Positions 1 through 12,130 are shown, counted from the first letter of the stretch. The stretch is 64,000 bases of DNA from Pithys albifrons albifrons (GCF_047495875.1 NC_092461.1:62980299-63044298), one strand, 5' to 3'. The notes: a model not told the origin generated them from the letters alone. Numbers and translations are program-made.

Positions 1-1011
1 AGATGTCAGCACAATTTGTTCGGATCTTGCATAAGTGGCAAGCTACATGCAAAGGAGGGCAATGGATAGACCACAGATGAACCAGCAAATGAGACATCTG
101 TGACTGATTGTCTTAAGTGTGTTCATGTTTGTTTAGTCATAATTCTTTAGCACACCCCAAGTAAAGTATGACATACAGATTTGGGGTCTATTACAAAATT
201 AGGCAATAAAACTACTCAGAATAACAAATCTTGTGCACTGTTTAGTAGTCTATAGTACAGAAGAGATCAGAGGAACTTGGTAGAATTATGTGAAGAATAA
301 CCAGATTTAGGACAAATATCTTTGTGTAGGAAGAAACACTAATTATGGCATGCATATGCCTAAAGAGAGAACAGTGTTTCTCTTTACAATTAAATCATAG
401 ATAATCAATCTACTACATTTGAAATTGGCTAAAATATATATGGACATCTTGCCAAAATTAATGACATAGATCCTGCTGAAATCAGCAGTGATGATACTTA
501 TACACAAAGGTGTCCTTAGAGCTGTTTAACACAACTGAAGAGCTTTTAAGAAAATCAGTATGAGACAAATGGGACTCATCAGGACAGTGAGGAAACACTG
601 AAATAAAGCAGAAACTTCATAAATGGTGATGGTGGCATTCCACAGAAAAGAAAGTGAAATTACCAGCCAACAGATGTCTTTAAAAGTAAAGAACTACTTT
701 CAAAGTAAGGATAAAAAGAAATCTACCTCCCAAAATTACATTGTTTAATCTTCTCTAGTCCAAAAAATAGCAAGAAAGCTAGTAAGACAAAATACAAAGT
801 TTCCTTCTCTGTGAATCACAGCTTCTGGTTTCTTTACGTTTTCATGAGTGTGAGCAAAATAAACAATCACCACTAGGAAACAGTTACATCTACTTAAAGT
901 AAGAGAAGGTTGTGAGGTAAACAATGTTGATACAAGTGTGAACCCAGACTTTCCACCTCAAGAGTGCCTCTAATTATACTTTTCTTTACAAGAAAACCCC
1001 CAGCTTCTTAC
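1..1011. other. AT-rich non-coding stretch
   Basis: No gene, RNA or recognisable repeat was seen here. The sequence is AT-rich, with stop codons in all frames and no convincing long open frame. It could be intronic or intergenic. Confidence 0.5.
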
Positions 1012-1090
1012 TTTCTATATAATGTATGCATCAGGCGAAAGTCTGGATTTATGTCAGGCTGAAACCTTTCAAAGCACAGCCCTCTGGATA
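1012..1090 (-). other. possible coding exon (79 nt), weak
   Basis: On the minus strand a pyrimidine-rich acceptor (tttctccacag) is followed by 79 nt open in one frame, then a good donor (GTAAGAAG). The frame gives 25 full codons including the string FQPDINPDFRLMHTLYR. It starts with 2 nt of a split codon and ends with 2 nt. Its starting phase fits the phase at the end of the next candidate upstream on the same strand (1674-1733), which would make a GTA codon across the junction. I do not recognise the family. Segments of this length between chance splice motifs are often open, so this is only a hypothesis. Confidence 0.2.
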
Positions 1091-1673
1091 CTGTGGAGAA
1101 ATAGTCAACTCAGAAGAATAGGTCACCCTTTGATTTTGTTGTCAACCAATCTTATTTTCAGCTTTGACTAACAAAGCTTTACATTGTGAGAATTTCCTTT
1201 TTAATGAATTTCATAAGTTTTCTCCTAATTCCGTGATAGCAAAAATAATCACAGAAAATTCAGCCTGCTTCCAAAAATCATCCTAAACTGAAGTTGTGGT
1301 CATCACATCTGCAAATCTGATTAACTCTTAAAGCAGATGAATTGCAAGATTCCCCGTGACCTTGTGTGAGGGAACCTTTTGAATTTTTTGTTTTACTCAA
1401 TATACACATTCTTCTCTATCCTAAAAATAGATGAACCCAGAGAGAATGCCGAGGAGGCAAGTCAATACAGAGTTCTAAACCTTTTTCCATGTTACTGCCG
1501 AACCTACTCATAAGAAAGCTGAAACTGCAGTATTTCTTGCATGCATATATGGACAAAGTTGAAAAGTTATTGTTGCTGTAAGTGCTAGGGTTTGGCCAAG
1601 AAAGCCAGATAATGTTTAAATGGGAAATGCACAAAAATACTCAAGAAGTCAGAGTCAGTTGAAGATTTCTTAC
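1091..1673. other. AT-rich spacer, possible intron
   Basis: Nothing recognisable was found. If the two flanking minus-strand exon candidates are real, this 583-bp stretch is the intron between them, with a GTAAG donor at its right end and a pyrimidine-rich CAG acceptor at its left end. The open frame at 1416-1634 on the minus strand shows no family features. Confidence 0.3.
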
Positions 1674-1733
1674 CTGCTCTTACAGGTAACAAGCAAGTTA
1701 TTTGGAGACACTTATCAGTAGACACATCAGGAT
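1674..1733 (-). other. possible coding exon (about 60 nt), weak
   Basis: The minus strand shows a consensus-like donor (GTAAGAAATC) after a 60-nt open segment reading PDVSTDKCLQITCLLPVRA. It ends with one nucleotide of a split codon, which is completed in frame by the start of the 1012-1090 candidate. The acceptor (caacttagcag) has a poor pyrimidine tract and its exact position is uncertain by several bases. No protein family is recognised. Confidence 0.17.
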
Positions 1734-1949
1734 CTGCTAAGTTGCTTTACACCTTATAGGACTTCATTGCTATATTATTGCCTAATTTTTAATGGTGAAG
1801 ACCTTGTGATCTGACAATGAAAACCAAAAAGCTAGACAGAAAGCAGGTATAATTTTCTGGCATAATCTAACCATGCGACCAGCACTAAATGGATCCCATG
1901 TGGTCTTCATCAACAGAAAAGATGCCATTTGCTTTACTTGGCTGCATTT

Positions 1950-2281
1950 TAATGCCCTAGTTTAGGTGGAGAGATAAGAGGGATCTCGACAGCCTGACAG
2001 GAACCTCAGGAGTTTCAAGAACAGTATAAGCACTGCCAGCAGATTATTTTTTTTGAGAGATTGTTTTTGGAATACGGTATCCAGTTATGAGCTCCTGATA
2101 CAGTGGAAGGCCATCAGACAGTTAGGCATCTGCAGAATATGGCATAAAGGGAGACTCTTAAAGAGACAAGGCTGAGGTCTTGCAGGTCTTCAGTGACCTA
2201 ATGGGAAGCTGTGGAACAAAACAGAGCCAGAATCACTTTCTAGATACATCGTGTTGGGACAAAAGGCTACAGGCAGAAGAT
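1950..2281 (+). mobile_element. CR1 LINE fragment, 5' part (interrupted by SINE)
   Basis: Degenerate similarity to the 3' half of avian CR1 ORF2 is readable on the plus strand. Examples are 'ctcgacagcctgacaggaac' near 1986, 'ggtatccagttatgagctcc' near 2075 (CR1: chronic 'gtgtccagttctgggctcc' motif) and 'gtgttgggacaaaaggctac' near 2251, matching the CR1 stretch for '...SDRARGN'. The copy has decayed, with stops and indels, and encodes nothing intact. The same element resumes after the SINE at 2424, so the SINE landed inside an older CR1. The 5' boundary is approximate. Confidence 0.65.
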
Positions 2282-2423
2282 GCAGGAATTAGCTCACTTG
2301 GTTAGAGCCTGGTGCTAATAACACCAAGGTTGTGGTTCAATCCCTGTATGGGCCATTCACTTAAGAGTTGGACTCAATGATCCTTTTGGGTCCTTTTCAA
2401 CTCAGAATATTCTGTGATTCTGT
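2282..2423 (+). mobile_element. tRNA-Ile-headed SINE with CR1 tail (TguSINE1 type)
   Basis: The first 73 nt (2282-2354) closely resemble tRNA-Ile(AAT). The A-box region 'tagctcacttggttagagc' lies at 2289-2307, the AAT anticodon triplet at 2317-2319, and the B box 'ggttcaatcc' at 2334-2343. The acceptor end reads 'gggcca'. The remaining tail, 'tccttttgggtccttttcaa' followed by 'attctgtgattctg', is the CR1 3' end including its terminal short repeat. A tRNA-Ile head joined to a CR1 tail is the structure of TguSINE1, a SINE known from songbirds, moved by CR1 machinery. One G is missing from the T-stem region and several stem bases are changed, so this is a retroposon rather than a working tRNA gene. 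No clear target duplication was seen. Confidence 0.88.
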
Positions 2424-2697
2424 AGGGAAAATCGTGATTATGTAATGAAAATAGTGATTCAGTATTAGGGAAAGGAAATTTAAACCATGCCAAACCCCAC
2501 GATAAGAACAGGGTTACCAAGCTGTCTAGGGAGATTGTGGACTCTCCAGCCTTAGAGATATTTAAGACCAAATCAGATATTACTGCCAGAAAACTGGAAC
2601 AAGCTGGCCGTCTTTTGAGCTCAGGGTTTGGTCAGAAAACCTAAGAAGCTTCTTCTGGCCTTATATATGCTAGGACTCTATGACACTCTACTAGCTT
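2424..2697 (+). mobile_element. CR1 LINE fragment, 3' part
   Basis: This continues the CR1 interrupted by the SINE. The segment 'gtctagggagattgtggact' near 2523 and 'ttagagatatttaagacc' match the CR1 C-terminal coding stretch '(L)PREVVESPSLEIFK'. The end near 2680-2697 ('ggactctatgacactct') resembles the CR1 terminal repeat region. The copy is heavily diverged, has no intact frame, and lies in the same orientation as the SINE. Confidence 0.75.
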
Positions 2698-2905
2698 CAG
2701 TCTGTCTTCTCTAATTTTGTAATGACTAAACTGCATGCTTACAAGATTGAGTAGATGGAAACAGTTTAACCAAACAGAAGCAAAACACCATCAGCACTTC
2801 AGTGAGCTGTGCTGGTGCTGCTGGTGCTGCCCATGCTTGTGCTTAGACTAGCATTAAATAGTTTCCAGCTGCAGGAGGCAAAAGTTATTTTTCAAGCTTG
2901 TTCTG
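2698..2905. other. unique AT-rich spacer
   Basis: Nothing recognisable was found except a short CTG/GTG-rich patch ('gtgctggtgctgctggtgct' near 2810). Confidence 0.4.
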
Positions 2906-2963
2906 AAGCTTCATTTGAAATATATATATACACACATATATATATATATTTCAAATGAAGCTT
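2906..2963. repeat. perfect 25-bp inverted repeat with TA core
   Basis: The left arm at 2906-2930 begins aagcttcatttgaaa and runs into a TA tract. The right arm at 2939-2963 is its exact reverse complement, ending tttcaaatgaagctt. The 8-nt loop is cacacata. A further TA run follows to 2973. The arms contain 15 bp of non-TA sequence, so the symmetry is not just a dinucleotide repeat. It could extrude as a cruciform or fold as RNA. No target duplication or transposase-like end was seen, so a mobile-element origin is not supported. Confidence 0.95.
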
Positions 2964-2973
2964 ATATATATAT

Positions 2974-5900
2974 GGTAGCACTGAATAATAAGTGAACCAA
3001 AACCTAAAACTCAGTGTTTCCTATCACAGTCACTTACAGAGTTTAAACATCAACCACCACGATGTTCACTGCTACACTTTTGTTGTGTCAAAGTAAGTTT
3101 ACTAAGGCACTGCAACTGTTTACAGTGTACAAATTGCCCATGAGCTGCTTACAATTTTGAGGATTTTTATTTCATTATTCAAAATTATTCATTCCAAAAT
3201 TTCAGCAAACAAGCAGTGGTCTGTAGTTTGTGAATGAGCTGTTTGTTGCCAGTATGCAGCATGGACTTCATCCAAATCCTATTGAAGTTGATGGAAAATC
3301 TCCCACTGACTGAAAATAGGCTTTGGATTGGCCTTGTTGAGTGGCAGTATTCGTTTTGATTGGAATTATAGGTCACATGGCACTTTTTCTCCAATATTTG
3401 CTGTTTCTGCCAACTTTCTGGACAATAAGAGCATTTGTCTGAATTTTGACACAAAGAAATACAGAACAGCCATTAATACAGCCAGAATTAATTTGTTGTA
3501 AAAGCTCAACTATTCACGGAAAAGAAAATGGTAGTATCTGCCCAGACATAGTTCTTTTGGATTCACATGAAGGAGAATTTCGTAAGATTAGGGGATTAAT
3601 GTTTACAGAAATGTGTACCCACAGTATTTTTGTGACAAATATTTGTGTGTGTGTTCCTTCCTTTACTGTTTAAAAAAGCATTTATGGACTAACATTGTGA
3701 ATTAACATGGAGAGAGCTTATTTTGATAAGGATCGAAAAAAAGGGAGTATTTTTCATTCTGTTTTGGTCAATAAACAGAAGTCTTTCAGACTCTGTAGAC
3801 AAAAACATTTAGTACCTGTCTTTAGATTACTAGACCTGAACATGCTATAGAGATAAACTAGAGGGTTGGTAAGCCTAAGACACCCCAAATATAGACTGCA
3901 ACTCCTTAAATATGACAGCATTATATGCTTCATTCCTCTTTTATCTCCTCATATAAAAAACTGCTTCTTTTATACTCAGCTAAGTAAATCACAAAACAGA
4001 CCATGTCTTTTTTTCCTAATGACTGAACACCTTCAATCCAACTGCACAACAACAGGTTCTTCTGAGGAAGAAAATAAAAAGAAATTAAAAATGAAAGAGA
4101 GAGAGAAAAAGAAATTAGGACCTTGTATCAAGTAAAAAGATTGAATATTTTATTTATACTGAAAAGCAATGTTTAAATAATTTACTATAAAACATCCTAT
4201 ACAATTTGAAACAGCTTATCTGGGAAGACCTCACTTTCTTGAAGTGAGCTTTGGAAAAATTCAGGGATTCAGAATTTTGGAGCGTAGGCTCCATTATGAA
4301 GAATTTAGGCCTACATTCACAAAAGGCAGACATCTGAAGTTGGTGGTAAGCAATTGTTTTCTGAAGTCTCATACTGAAATCCATCAATAACCTCTTGTGT
4401 GTTTAAAGGTGCAGATAGGAGAAGCTTTAATATAAAGATTCTGTAGTGCCTCGGCTTTTGTTTCAGTGCATGCTTCTGCAATTTTCATCCTAGAGGGCAG
4501 AGTCACTGGGTGTCTTTCTCTCATCAAGTCCTGATTTAGTGTTGGTTCTCCTGCCTATCTACTGCATAAATTCCATTTGAGCTTATGTCTGTATAATTAA
4601 GAGCTGCCTACAGGCATTTATTCCTGCTTCTTTCACATGAACACTAGCAGTAAGCCAGTTCTGGGAAATTATCTGACTGAAAACCTAAACAGAGACTTTA
4701 AGTTTTCTCTGGACCAGTTCCCAGAACCAACTTATATAGTCACTTATATGAGGACCAGATCAGGCATGAAAGAAGAGACAGCATGCATCTCCCAGTGGGA
4801 CTCAGAGTGAGATGCAGAGGAAGGTGAGACCTCTGCCTCACCAGAGAAAATCAGTTTGTGCTGAAGAAGTGCAGGTCGGAATAGAGAGATGGGTTTTCAT
4901 TGTGTCATTATCAAGGCAAGATTGATGTGTATAAAAAAATAGTAAAAGTAAAACCAGACACAGGAGGAGACAGTGGCTCCACTGGGAGAGGGGCTTCCTC
5001 ATTTCAATGAGTTTCAGATCTACAGGGCTCATTCAAACCAGTACATGAGTGGAGACTTTCATGGTGGCTGTGTAGTGAGGAAGTCCTTTCCTTTTTCTGT
5101 GCTGAAAAATGAAGAAGAAAAAGAATTCTTGCCCCAGTGAAACCCAGCTGTGAAGGAGAAGGGTTCAGCTCTGCCTATGTCAGTAAGCTAACCTGTACCA
5201 TGGAGAGTTGCTGGACGCTCCACACTACTGCACTGTCAGGACATGCTCTTGGACTGGTCTTGACACCAGCCAATTTGCTGCCCAATAAACAGAACCCTGG
5301 ATATGGTCTGGGAGTTTTTGCATGCCAGGAACAAGTTCCACAAGACTGTTTGGATGTAGTTACTCTGTTTGGAGGGTAAGAAAGTTTAGTAGCATAAATA
5401 TGGGTCATTTTTGTTCTGTTTGTCTTCTGTGCCAGGAAACAGTTCCAGGCACACCTATTTTCATAGAATAGATACTGACGTTGGCTTTAGTTTCTGTTTC
5501 ATGAAATGTTTGTGTATTTTATTTAATGGTTGTTTATCACAAAATAAACATTAAAAACTCCCTAAAGTGGGGTTCAGAACTGGAGTCTTCTCACATCCAC
5601 CAAGTGCCAAATCAATCTCTCTTTCCAGGCCCTGAGAATCTTTGTCTCCGTATAGTGACAGATATAGAAAATACTGACCAAGTAAGTAAATAAGATAACT
5701 TACAGGGAAACCTGTATTTGTGTTTGAATTTTCTGTCTGTAATCATTTTCCAGTGAACAGTCTTGCAAACTGCAACCTGGTTAAAATATGCTAGTTCAAT
5801 AGTTGATCTTTCTTCAAATAGACATGCTAAAAAAATGATCTTGGGAGGTGAGCAAGAACCCTCCTTCAGCATGCCTCTGAGTGCTTTCGCTTTCCAGCTG

Positions 5901-8900
5901 GAAACTACAGTTGGTAGAATCAAAGAATCAATGACAAAAAACAGGTGAAGTGAAGTGAAGGGAAAGCTGTTGACACCACTTTCAGGAAGATCTCCACCAT
6001 ACTTTCAGGACAGCTCTTTGTCTTCAAGTAATTGTATGCCCATCCTAAAATTGTCACCTCACAGGAGATTCCTGGAGAAGGATCCAAGTTGTCATTGTGG
6101 CTGCCATGTGCCTAAAGTTTTGATGTGTGCCATAGAGCTGCACTGCACCAGTATTTCTCTACGGAGATGACCTTGAGTTTCTGGACTGACTTGGTCCCAG
6201 TTAGTAGTTCTGTCAGTTCCATGAATTTCCAAGCATGATCAGACAAATACACAATATATTCTATCCTTCCTAAATTAATGTAGTAATGTACATTTATCGG
6301 ATTTTTTAGAGTACATTCTCATGCTTTATTGATACTTGTTAAAACCAAAGTCCTTTCAGGACTCACCTACCAGAGGTTCTCTGTTGAGTCACTAGGGACA
6401 TATTCATCTTCATGTGCTTCTAAACTTCTTTTATGATTCATACTGCATTTCAATCCAGCCCATTCTTTTCTGAAATATAAACACTACATGTGGTGCCCCA
6501 GTTCATGTAAATTCGATATAACCACAAAAACTGCAATAAACCGCCTGCTACACAATTATGAAATAAATAGCTCATTTTAAAAGCCAACTGCCAAAAAAAT
6601 TTAAAATTTTATTTTGAAAAGATTTTTTACAAAAGCAAATATTTTCCAGGTTTGATAATTGGTCAATTTTTCAGAAGAATTTTTCAAGCTAGGAATTTTT
6701 CCATCTGCAGATGTCTTTTTGAAAAGACAAATGATAAAAAGGCAAAGAGAGAAGAAAAACTGAGAGAGAAAGAGAGTTTGGGGTAAGAGAGGAAGGAAAA
6801 TAGTGTTTGATTAATAGCCTACTGGATCCCGAAAACCCAAGAACTACATATTCTTAATGAAACTTTTTTCCATGACTACAGCACAGTTTATATTTGAACT
6901 AACTGCACTGTATTTTATTTTTACGTAATAGATGTTGTATGCTCTAAAAAACAGCTTAAAGTTTTATCTGATTCTAGCTGTATAAAACCAATTTTCATGT
7001 ATTTTCTTTCAGCTCAACTTGACCTCTAAACATGTACAAAAATTATAAGCCCAGATTCATAGCAAAAGATGCAGCAAGATCGGAGGTTTTGCCGTGAACA
7101 AAACCCCAGAACTGCAGAAGGATATCCACTTTAAATAAGTAACTTACGGTTTCTTACAATGAGACAGTATATATCTTTGCTGCTTGACCTTTGCATCTGG
7201 GATTTTTGGCCAAACAGGTTCATAAAAGTCAGAGCATAATTTGAAAACACAGCGGAGCAGTTACAGCCAGTATTGTTGTCTCCCCATCTCTCCACTTTCT
7301 CCATTGCTCTTCCACTTGACTGGCCTTTCTAAGATGATGATGTACTTAGGCAACTTCTCCCTGTTCCAGGTAGGAGGTAGGTGTACTCTTCAGGAGGGTC
7401 CTGCCTGATACACTTAACTTCTAAACCCACAGTTCCCCTTTCAGATGGATGGAGGCTGTTCTTGTTGCAACTTGCCAGATGCTTGTCCCTGATCATGCTC
7501 TGAGCAGGAGATGGCAGCAGAGGCAGCTCGAAGTAACTGGGGTGAAAGGAGAAGATTCAAATTGAAGAGGGCCAGCTGGCTAACCAAATACTTCACAATG
7601 ACTTAATGAAGTGCTGTTGTTTAGCTGTGCAGTCTTTTAACTCAGGACTATCAAAAAGATATGGCACATTCATTTGCCTTTTTGTGAACAAGTAACACAT
7701 GAAAATTCATCACAAGCAAATCCTAGAAAGTGAGAAAAGTGAGGTCTCTCTCCCTAGAGAGAGGAGTATCAGTTGACAGTAAAGGGACCAAAACTATGAA
7801 GGCTGTATTGTTCATGGACCTCACACTCTATGTAGTCATTCTCATGTCCTTGAAGGATAACCTGCAAATAAAAGGTTTATTTTGGAATTCAAACAGTGAG
7901 ATTTGCATAGCTGAGATAAAACAAAAACAAGATTTGACCAACTGTATCATGATAAGGGACTCCAAGGCTGAATAAATCTGTGGAGGAGTGATCAATACAT
8001 GGAATTACATCTAATAGCACTGCCTCAATACTGAGCCTTGTCTGGGAGAGAGACACTTGCTGTATTCCAATCACATTTTTGATAGATTTTGCAATGTAAA
8101 TTGTGAAAACAGTACACCAATTCACCTTCCCTTTAGACCTCCTAATTAAATGTTTTCTAAATTAATGCTAGAGTAAGACATTTGACGTTTATACAAGCCT
8201 TGATAAGTGAACTGGCACTAAAGCACTTCATTCAGGTGTTTGAAGTCATGTTGTTCATTCCCTTAAAGCTTCGATAAGGTAATGTAAACCTATGCAAAAT
8301 ACCAAATTGAATGCCCTAAGTCCTAAGGTCTAATTTAAAACAATTCTGAGATGGGCATAACAATTGAGTTATAGTCTCTGAGCAGCAAGTCATGTAGAAA
8401 AAGAGAGCCAAAGTCCCAGCAATCGGTAAAGCTGTTGACAGAAGAGATGTGCTGGTGAGCACATCAGACAAGATGTCCTGACCACTCACGTAAACCTTTT
8501 CTGGTGCAGATTTGTTTGTCAGCCATACTTATCTTTAATAACCTAGTATATCCATATGGTCGAAAGAAAAATAATCTAATTGGTGTAAGCTATTAATGTA
8601 ACAGCATGCCAGCCTCCAGCTCATTGGAGCCATTACTACCTGTCATCAAAAAGAACTACAACTCTAAAACAATACTCTAAAGGGAAGCTTTGCACCTTTG
8701 AAAAATGGCAGTTGAGAAGAATTAAACCTTCTTAGTTTGTAAAAATTAGATGAAGACAGAGGAATCTATGTGTAGTCAGGTCACATGGAAAGTTTAGTGC
8801 TACAACCCAGACCATTTCACAAAGAATGCCCTAGCACAAAGGATAGGGCTGTTTGAGGAAGGTTTAAGAAATTACTGTATGAAAAAAACCCAACAAATTG

Positions 8901-9590
8901 TACCTCTCCTTCCCCCAAAATTACTGAAGTTTGCAATAACTGCCCAAATTAATGTCTTTGGTAAAATAAGAAAGTAGTGCTTTAACTATGAGACTTCTTT
9001 GCACGTATTTTTCTTGAAGTGCTGGTTTGAACTATGTGAAATTTAGCAAAACTTAGAGATAGTTATTGTTTTATTTACTTTCAAAGTACCAGTTGTCCTC
9101 ATAAACATACACATTTTTTAATAAAGCAGTAAATCCTGAATTGAAAGTTCAAAAATGAAAGACATAAATACTGTCATTTTTAAATCTATCACTAAGTGTC
9201 TGAGTACTTCAGACATCAGTAGTATCTGGTAACTGCAGGGTTAATGCAATAAACAGGCAAGAAAAATCAACTATGTCATACATTGAAACTCCTACACCAC
9301 AGCTGATACACAGTAAAAGGATTTTAGTGTTTGCCATTATTATTCTATTGGCATGTCAAATCCCTTCAATCTATAGTTGCACAACCCTGTATATTCACAT
9401 TCATGTTTTTAACACACAGGGGAATTCTTCTGACTGACAGTCTCTGAAGAGAATGAGAATGCTGCTTACTGCATACACATTGCACCATATATACTGCTAG
9501 CAAGTTAAAAGGGAAAAGTACTGATGCCTTCCTTTGGAAGACACAGAAACCAGAAAAATCTCCTTCTGACTTTTATGCACACTCTTCTGA
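2974..9590. other. gene-free AT-rich stretch
   Basis: No recognisable gene or repeat family was found over 6.6 kb. Open frames at 3446-3673, 5137-5379 and 7730-7975 (plus) and 5612-5923 (minus) are unremarkable and match no family I know. A purine-rich low-complexity patch lies near 4075-4120. A short hairpin sits near 4824-4843 (ggtgag...ctcacc). The sequence is compatible with intron or intergenic DNA. Confidence 0.5.
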
Positions 9591-9930
9591 TCACAGAATC
9601 ATTTAAGTTGGAAAAGACCTCTGAAATGTTTGGGTCCAACCTTTGGATGATCACTACCCTGTAAACTAGACCACGGCCCCAAGTGCCATGTCCAGTCATT
9701 TCTTGAACATCTCCAGGAATGGTGACTTCACCACCTCCCTCAGCAGTCTATTCCAATATTTGACAATTCTTTCCATGAAGAAATTCCTCCTGATGTATAA
9801 CCTGAACCTCTGCCAGCACATCTTGAGGCTTTGTCCTCTTACCCTATCTCTAGTTGCCTGGGAGAAGAGGCTGACCCTCACTTTGTTACAACCTCTTTTC
9901 ACATTTGGTAGTATCTTCTTTATTTGGCAG
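9591..9930 (-). mobile_element. CR1 LINE, 3' truncated copy
   Basis: The plus strand begins with the reverse complement of a CR1 3' end ('atcacagaatcatttaagtt', then 'ggaaaagacctctgaaatg'). Read on the minus strand, 9696-9950 encodes a remnant of the CR1 ORF2 C-terminus, with the recognisable motif RFRLYIRRNFFMERIVKYWN followed by LLREVVKSPFLEMFK. Only the last part of ORF2 and the 3' UTR are present, the usual 5' truncation of avian CR1. It is not expected to be active. Confidence 0.93.
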
Positions 9931-11567
9931 AATTGTGGCACAATATACATATTCAGAAGAAATTCAGTCCTTTCTAATGGCAGCTTTCCATTCTGAACTA
10001 TGCTATTTTACAGTAGAGACATCATTTGCTAGATCAGAAATAACAAATGGATTAATATTGTTATAAGCTGAGTTGTGGAGAGAAATGCATAATGATAGAG
10101 TTTGGGTTTACTGCACTAGTTACAAGGAAAATATCAAATGATGCCAACTTCTCCTCTCAACTCCCTGCCAATGCAAACTGTTATCTTCACTCCTAAAATT
10201 TAAAAATTTGGAGTGTTTTTTTCCAGCAGTTTTACAAGTTATGATTTCAAAGATGATTAATAAATAAGGTATTTTTTACAGTCCTAATAAGACCTCATAT
10301 ATTCAGGATTTACTATTTTTACTAGATCAGATTTAACATTTTTGTGAAATCAACTTGAAACAAATCAAAGGAGTGATCTACATGGAGAAAGAAAATTGGC
10401 ATATAAAAAGAAAATATAAAAGCCATTTAGAAATTAAGCATATGCTCATTCAGCTAATTGGAAGGCAAAAGTTGTCAAAACAAGACAGAGTTTTGAATCT
10501 GGCTCTCTGTATGTGGGGGCAAGTGAAGACAAGGATTGAGGAAGCTGACATGGCTAGGGAATAGGGAAATTGTATAAAATGGAAAAAACGTGTGTGCAGA
10601 TAAAAGAAAAAAGAAGAGTGAGCTGCTATAATTGTGAAAAGAAACAGTGAGGTCCCTCCCAGAATAGTTATCAACAACACAAGGAAAGTCAACTTTCTAG
10701 TTGAAATTTGTTGATACCTACAACGTTAACAGAGACATCAGCCCCTGCTGGCTTTAAGGTGAAATTAAGATGCAAGCTACAAGCTTGTAAATGAAGGTAA
10801 CTTGACTGTTAGAAGCAATACAAAAGAAATTACTTGAGCCATCTCAAGCTTGAGGCTTCATGTTTCTCTTCCCTTGCATTTATTACCTGCTCTCAGCTCT
10901 GCTGAGGAACATCAGCCATGATTAGTATTTCACAGTAGAAGAAATTTATAAGCCTCCATCTGTAAAAGAGAGTGAATTCAATACATAAATTTGATAGCTT
11001 TCAGTATAATTGTTTTCAGTCAACAGGCACTTCACTTATCAGTAATTCTTAGTTTCCTTTTCTTCCAGAGAATGAAACACTGTGGCAAAAACACACTGTG
11101 TTTTATGTTGGTGATAGGGTTCCTCATTCTGTATCTTTCTATGCAGGACACAGTTAAGGATGGGTAGAAAGCTAAATTCCACCAAAGGAGATATTTTGGT
11201 TAGATCAGTTTCTAATTTACATTAGTTGTTAGGACAAACGGCATGAGAGATTGCTAGGTACAGTCAAGCTGCCTCTGAGTGTTTCTGCTTTATATTCCTG
11301 AGCAGAGCTGCAGCACTTCTCCAGATGAGCACCAGCTCTGCCTGTGCTCTCCAGATAGTAATTCTCCGTTTGTAATTCTCCATTTGTTGCCCATTTGAGC
11401 ACTGATTTAAATAGGTCATGGGCGGTTATCTGGTCATCTTTTTAAATGGGTTGAAACAGGTCTGTTGAGTGTTTATTATTACTGCAGGGGTAGCAGAAAA
11501 TGTTTGTATTCTCAGCATCTGGCCTTGTGAGTTCAATAAGGAAATGCAGACTTCTCTTCATTTTCAG
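9931..11567. other. gene-free AT-rich stretch
   Basis: No recognisable gene or repeat was found. The open frame at 10355-10564 (plus) is lysine/glutamate-rich, as expected from A-rich sequence, and is not supported as a gene. Confidence 0.45.
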
Positions 11568-11691
11568 GTGAGAGGAATAATCAATACCAATCAGCAGAAG
11601 GACCAGCAGCAAGATTACCCAGGCCTGTTAGCCAGCAGGAACGATGCCAGATGTAACCCGAACACAGACTGCAGAGAGGAGGGCAGGAAAG
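11568..11691 (+). other. possible exon, weak
   Basis: A good pyrimidine-rich acceptor (cttctcttcattttcag) precedes a compositionally distinct, less AT-rich 124-nt segment that ends in a plausible donor (AAAG|GTTACT). One frame stays open through and beyond it (11469-11735 overall). Another frame gives a short C-terminal-like tail ending in a TAA. No family is recognised, so it could equally be a non-coding exon or a chance match. Confidence 0.18.
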
Positions 11692-12029
11692 GTTACTTTT
11701 TAGGTCTGTTCACAATTCCACTGCCTCTGCTTTAAGTATTGCATCTAACACAGTGACTTGTGATTCTGTGCCTGATATTGTGCATAAATAAGAAAAGCAA
11801 TGAAGTTGCCTTATTAATTAGAAATGCAGGGAACGGAACATTCTAACATTGTCTGTTAGACTTTCCAATAAATCTATACCTGGTCTAGGGGACTTAAAAC
11901 CTTAAAAATCTAGGGACATATGAGACAAATACTAAACAAGAAATGGGTATTCATATGATAAGAAAGCATTCTCATACAGCCTCTTTCCAATCTAAAGGTA
12001 TCAGAGGGCTTAACAGACTTCAGAGAAGG
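11692..12029. other. AT-rich spacer
   Basis: Nothing recognisable was found. Confidence 0.4.
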
Positions 12030-12130
12030 ACAGTGCGTATTATTGCGTTATGGAGGCAGGGTGCTGTCTAAACAGCTCAAGACAGGTCACACAGCAAGAT
12101 GGGGACACAGGCTGTACAAAATACCAGAGG
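12030..12130 (+). mobile_element. possible MIR-type SINE relic
   Basis: The segment 'aggtcacacagcaag' near 12084 matches the strongly conserved core of MIR-type SINEs. The flanking 'tattatt...ttatggaggcagg' and 'taaacagctcaaga' line up loosely with the MIR sequence upstream of that core. Similarity elsewhere is weak, so this may be an ancient amniote MIR relic or chance. Confidence 0.38.

Noticed and set aside
2282..2354. tRNA-Ile(AAT) gene
   Set aside because: The tRNA-like sequence has a base missing near the T stem and several stem mismatches. It is fused to a CR1 tail, so it is the head of a SINE.
6360..6425. short minus-strand segment between splice-like motifs ending in an in-frame stop
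   Set aside because: Too short (about 53 nt), weak acceptor, no family; open by chance is likely.
9688..9996. 102-codon plus-strand open frame
   Set aside because: It is antisense to the minus-strand CR1 ORF2 remnant.
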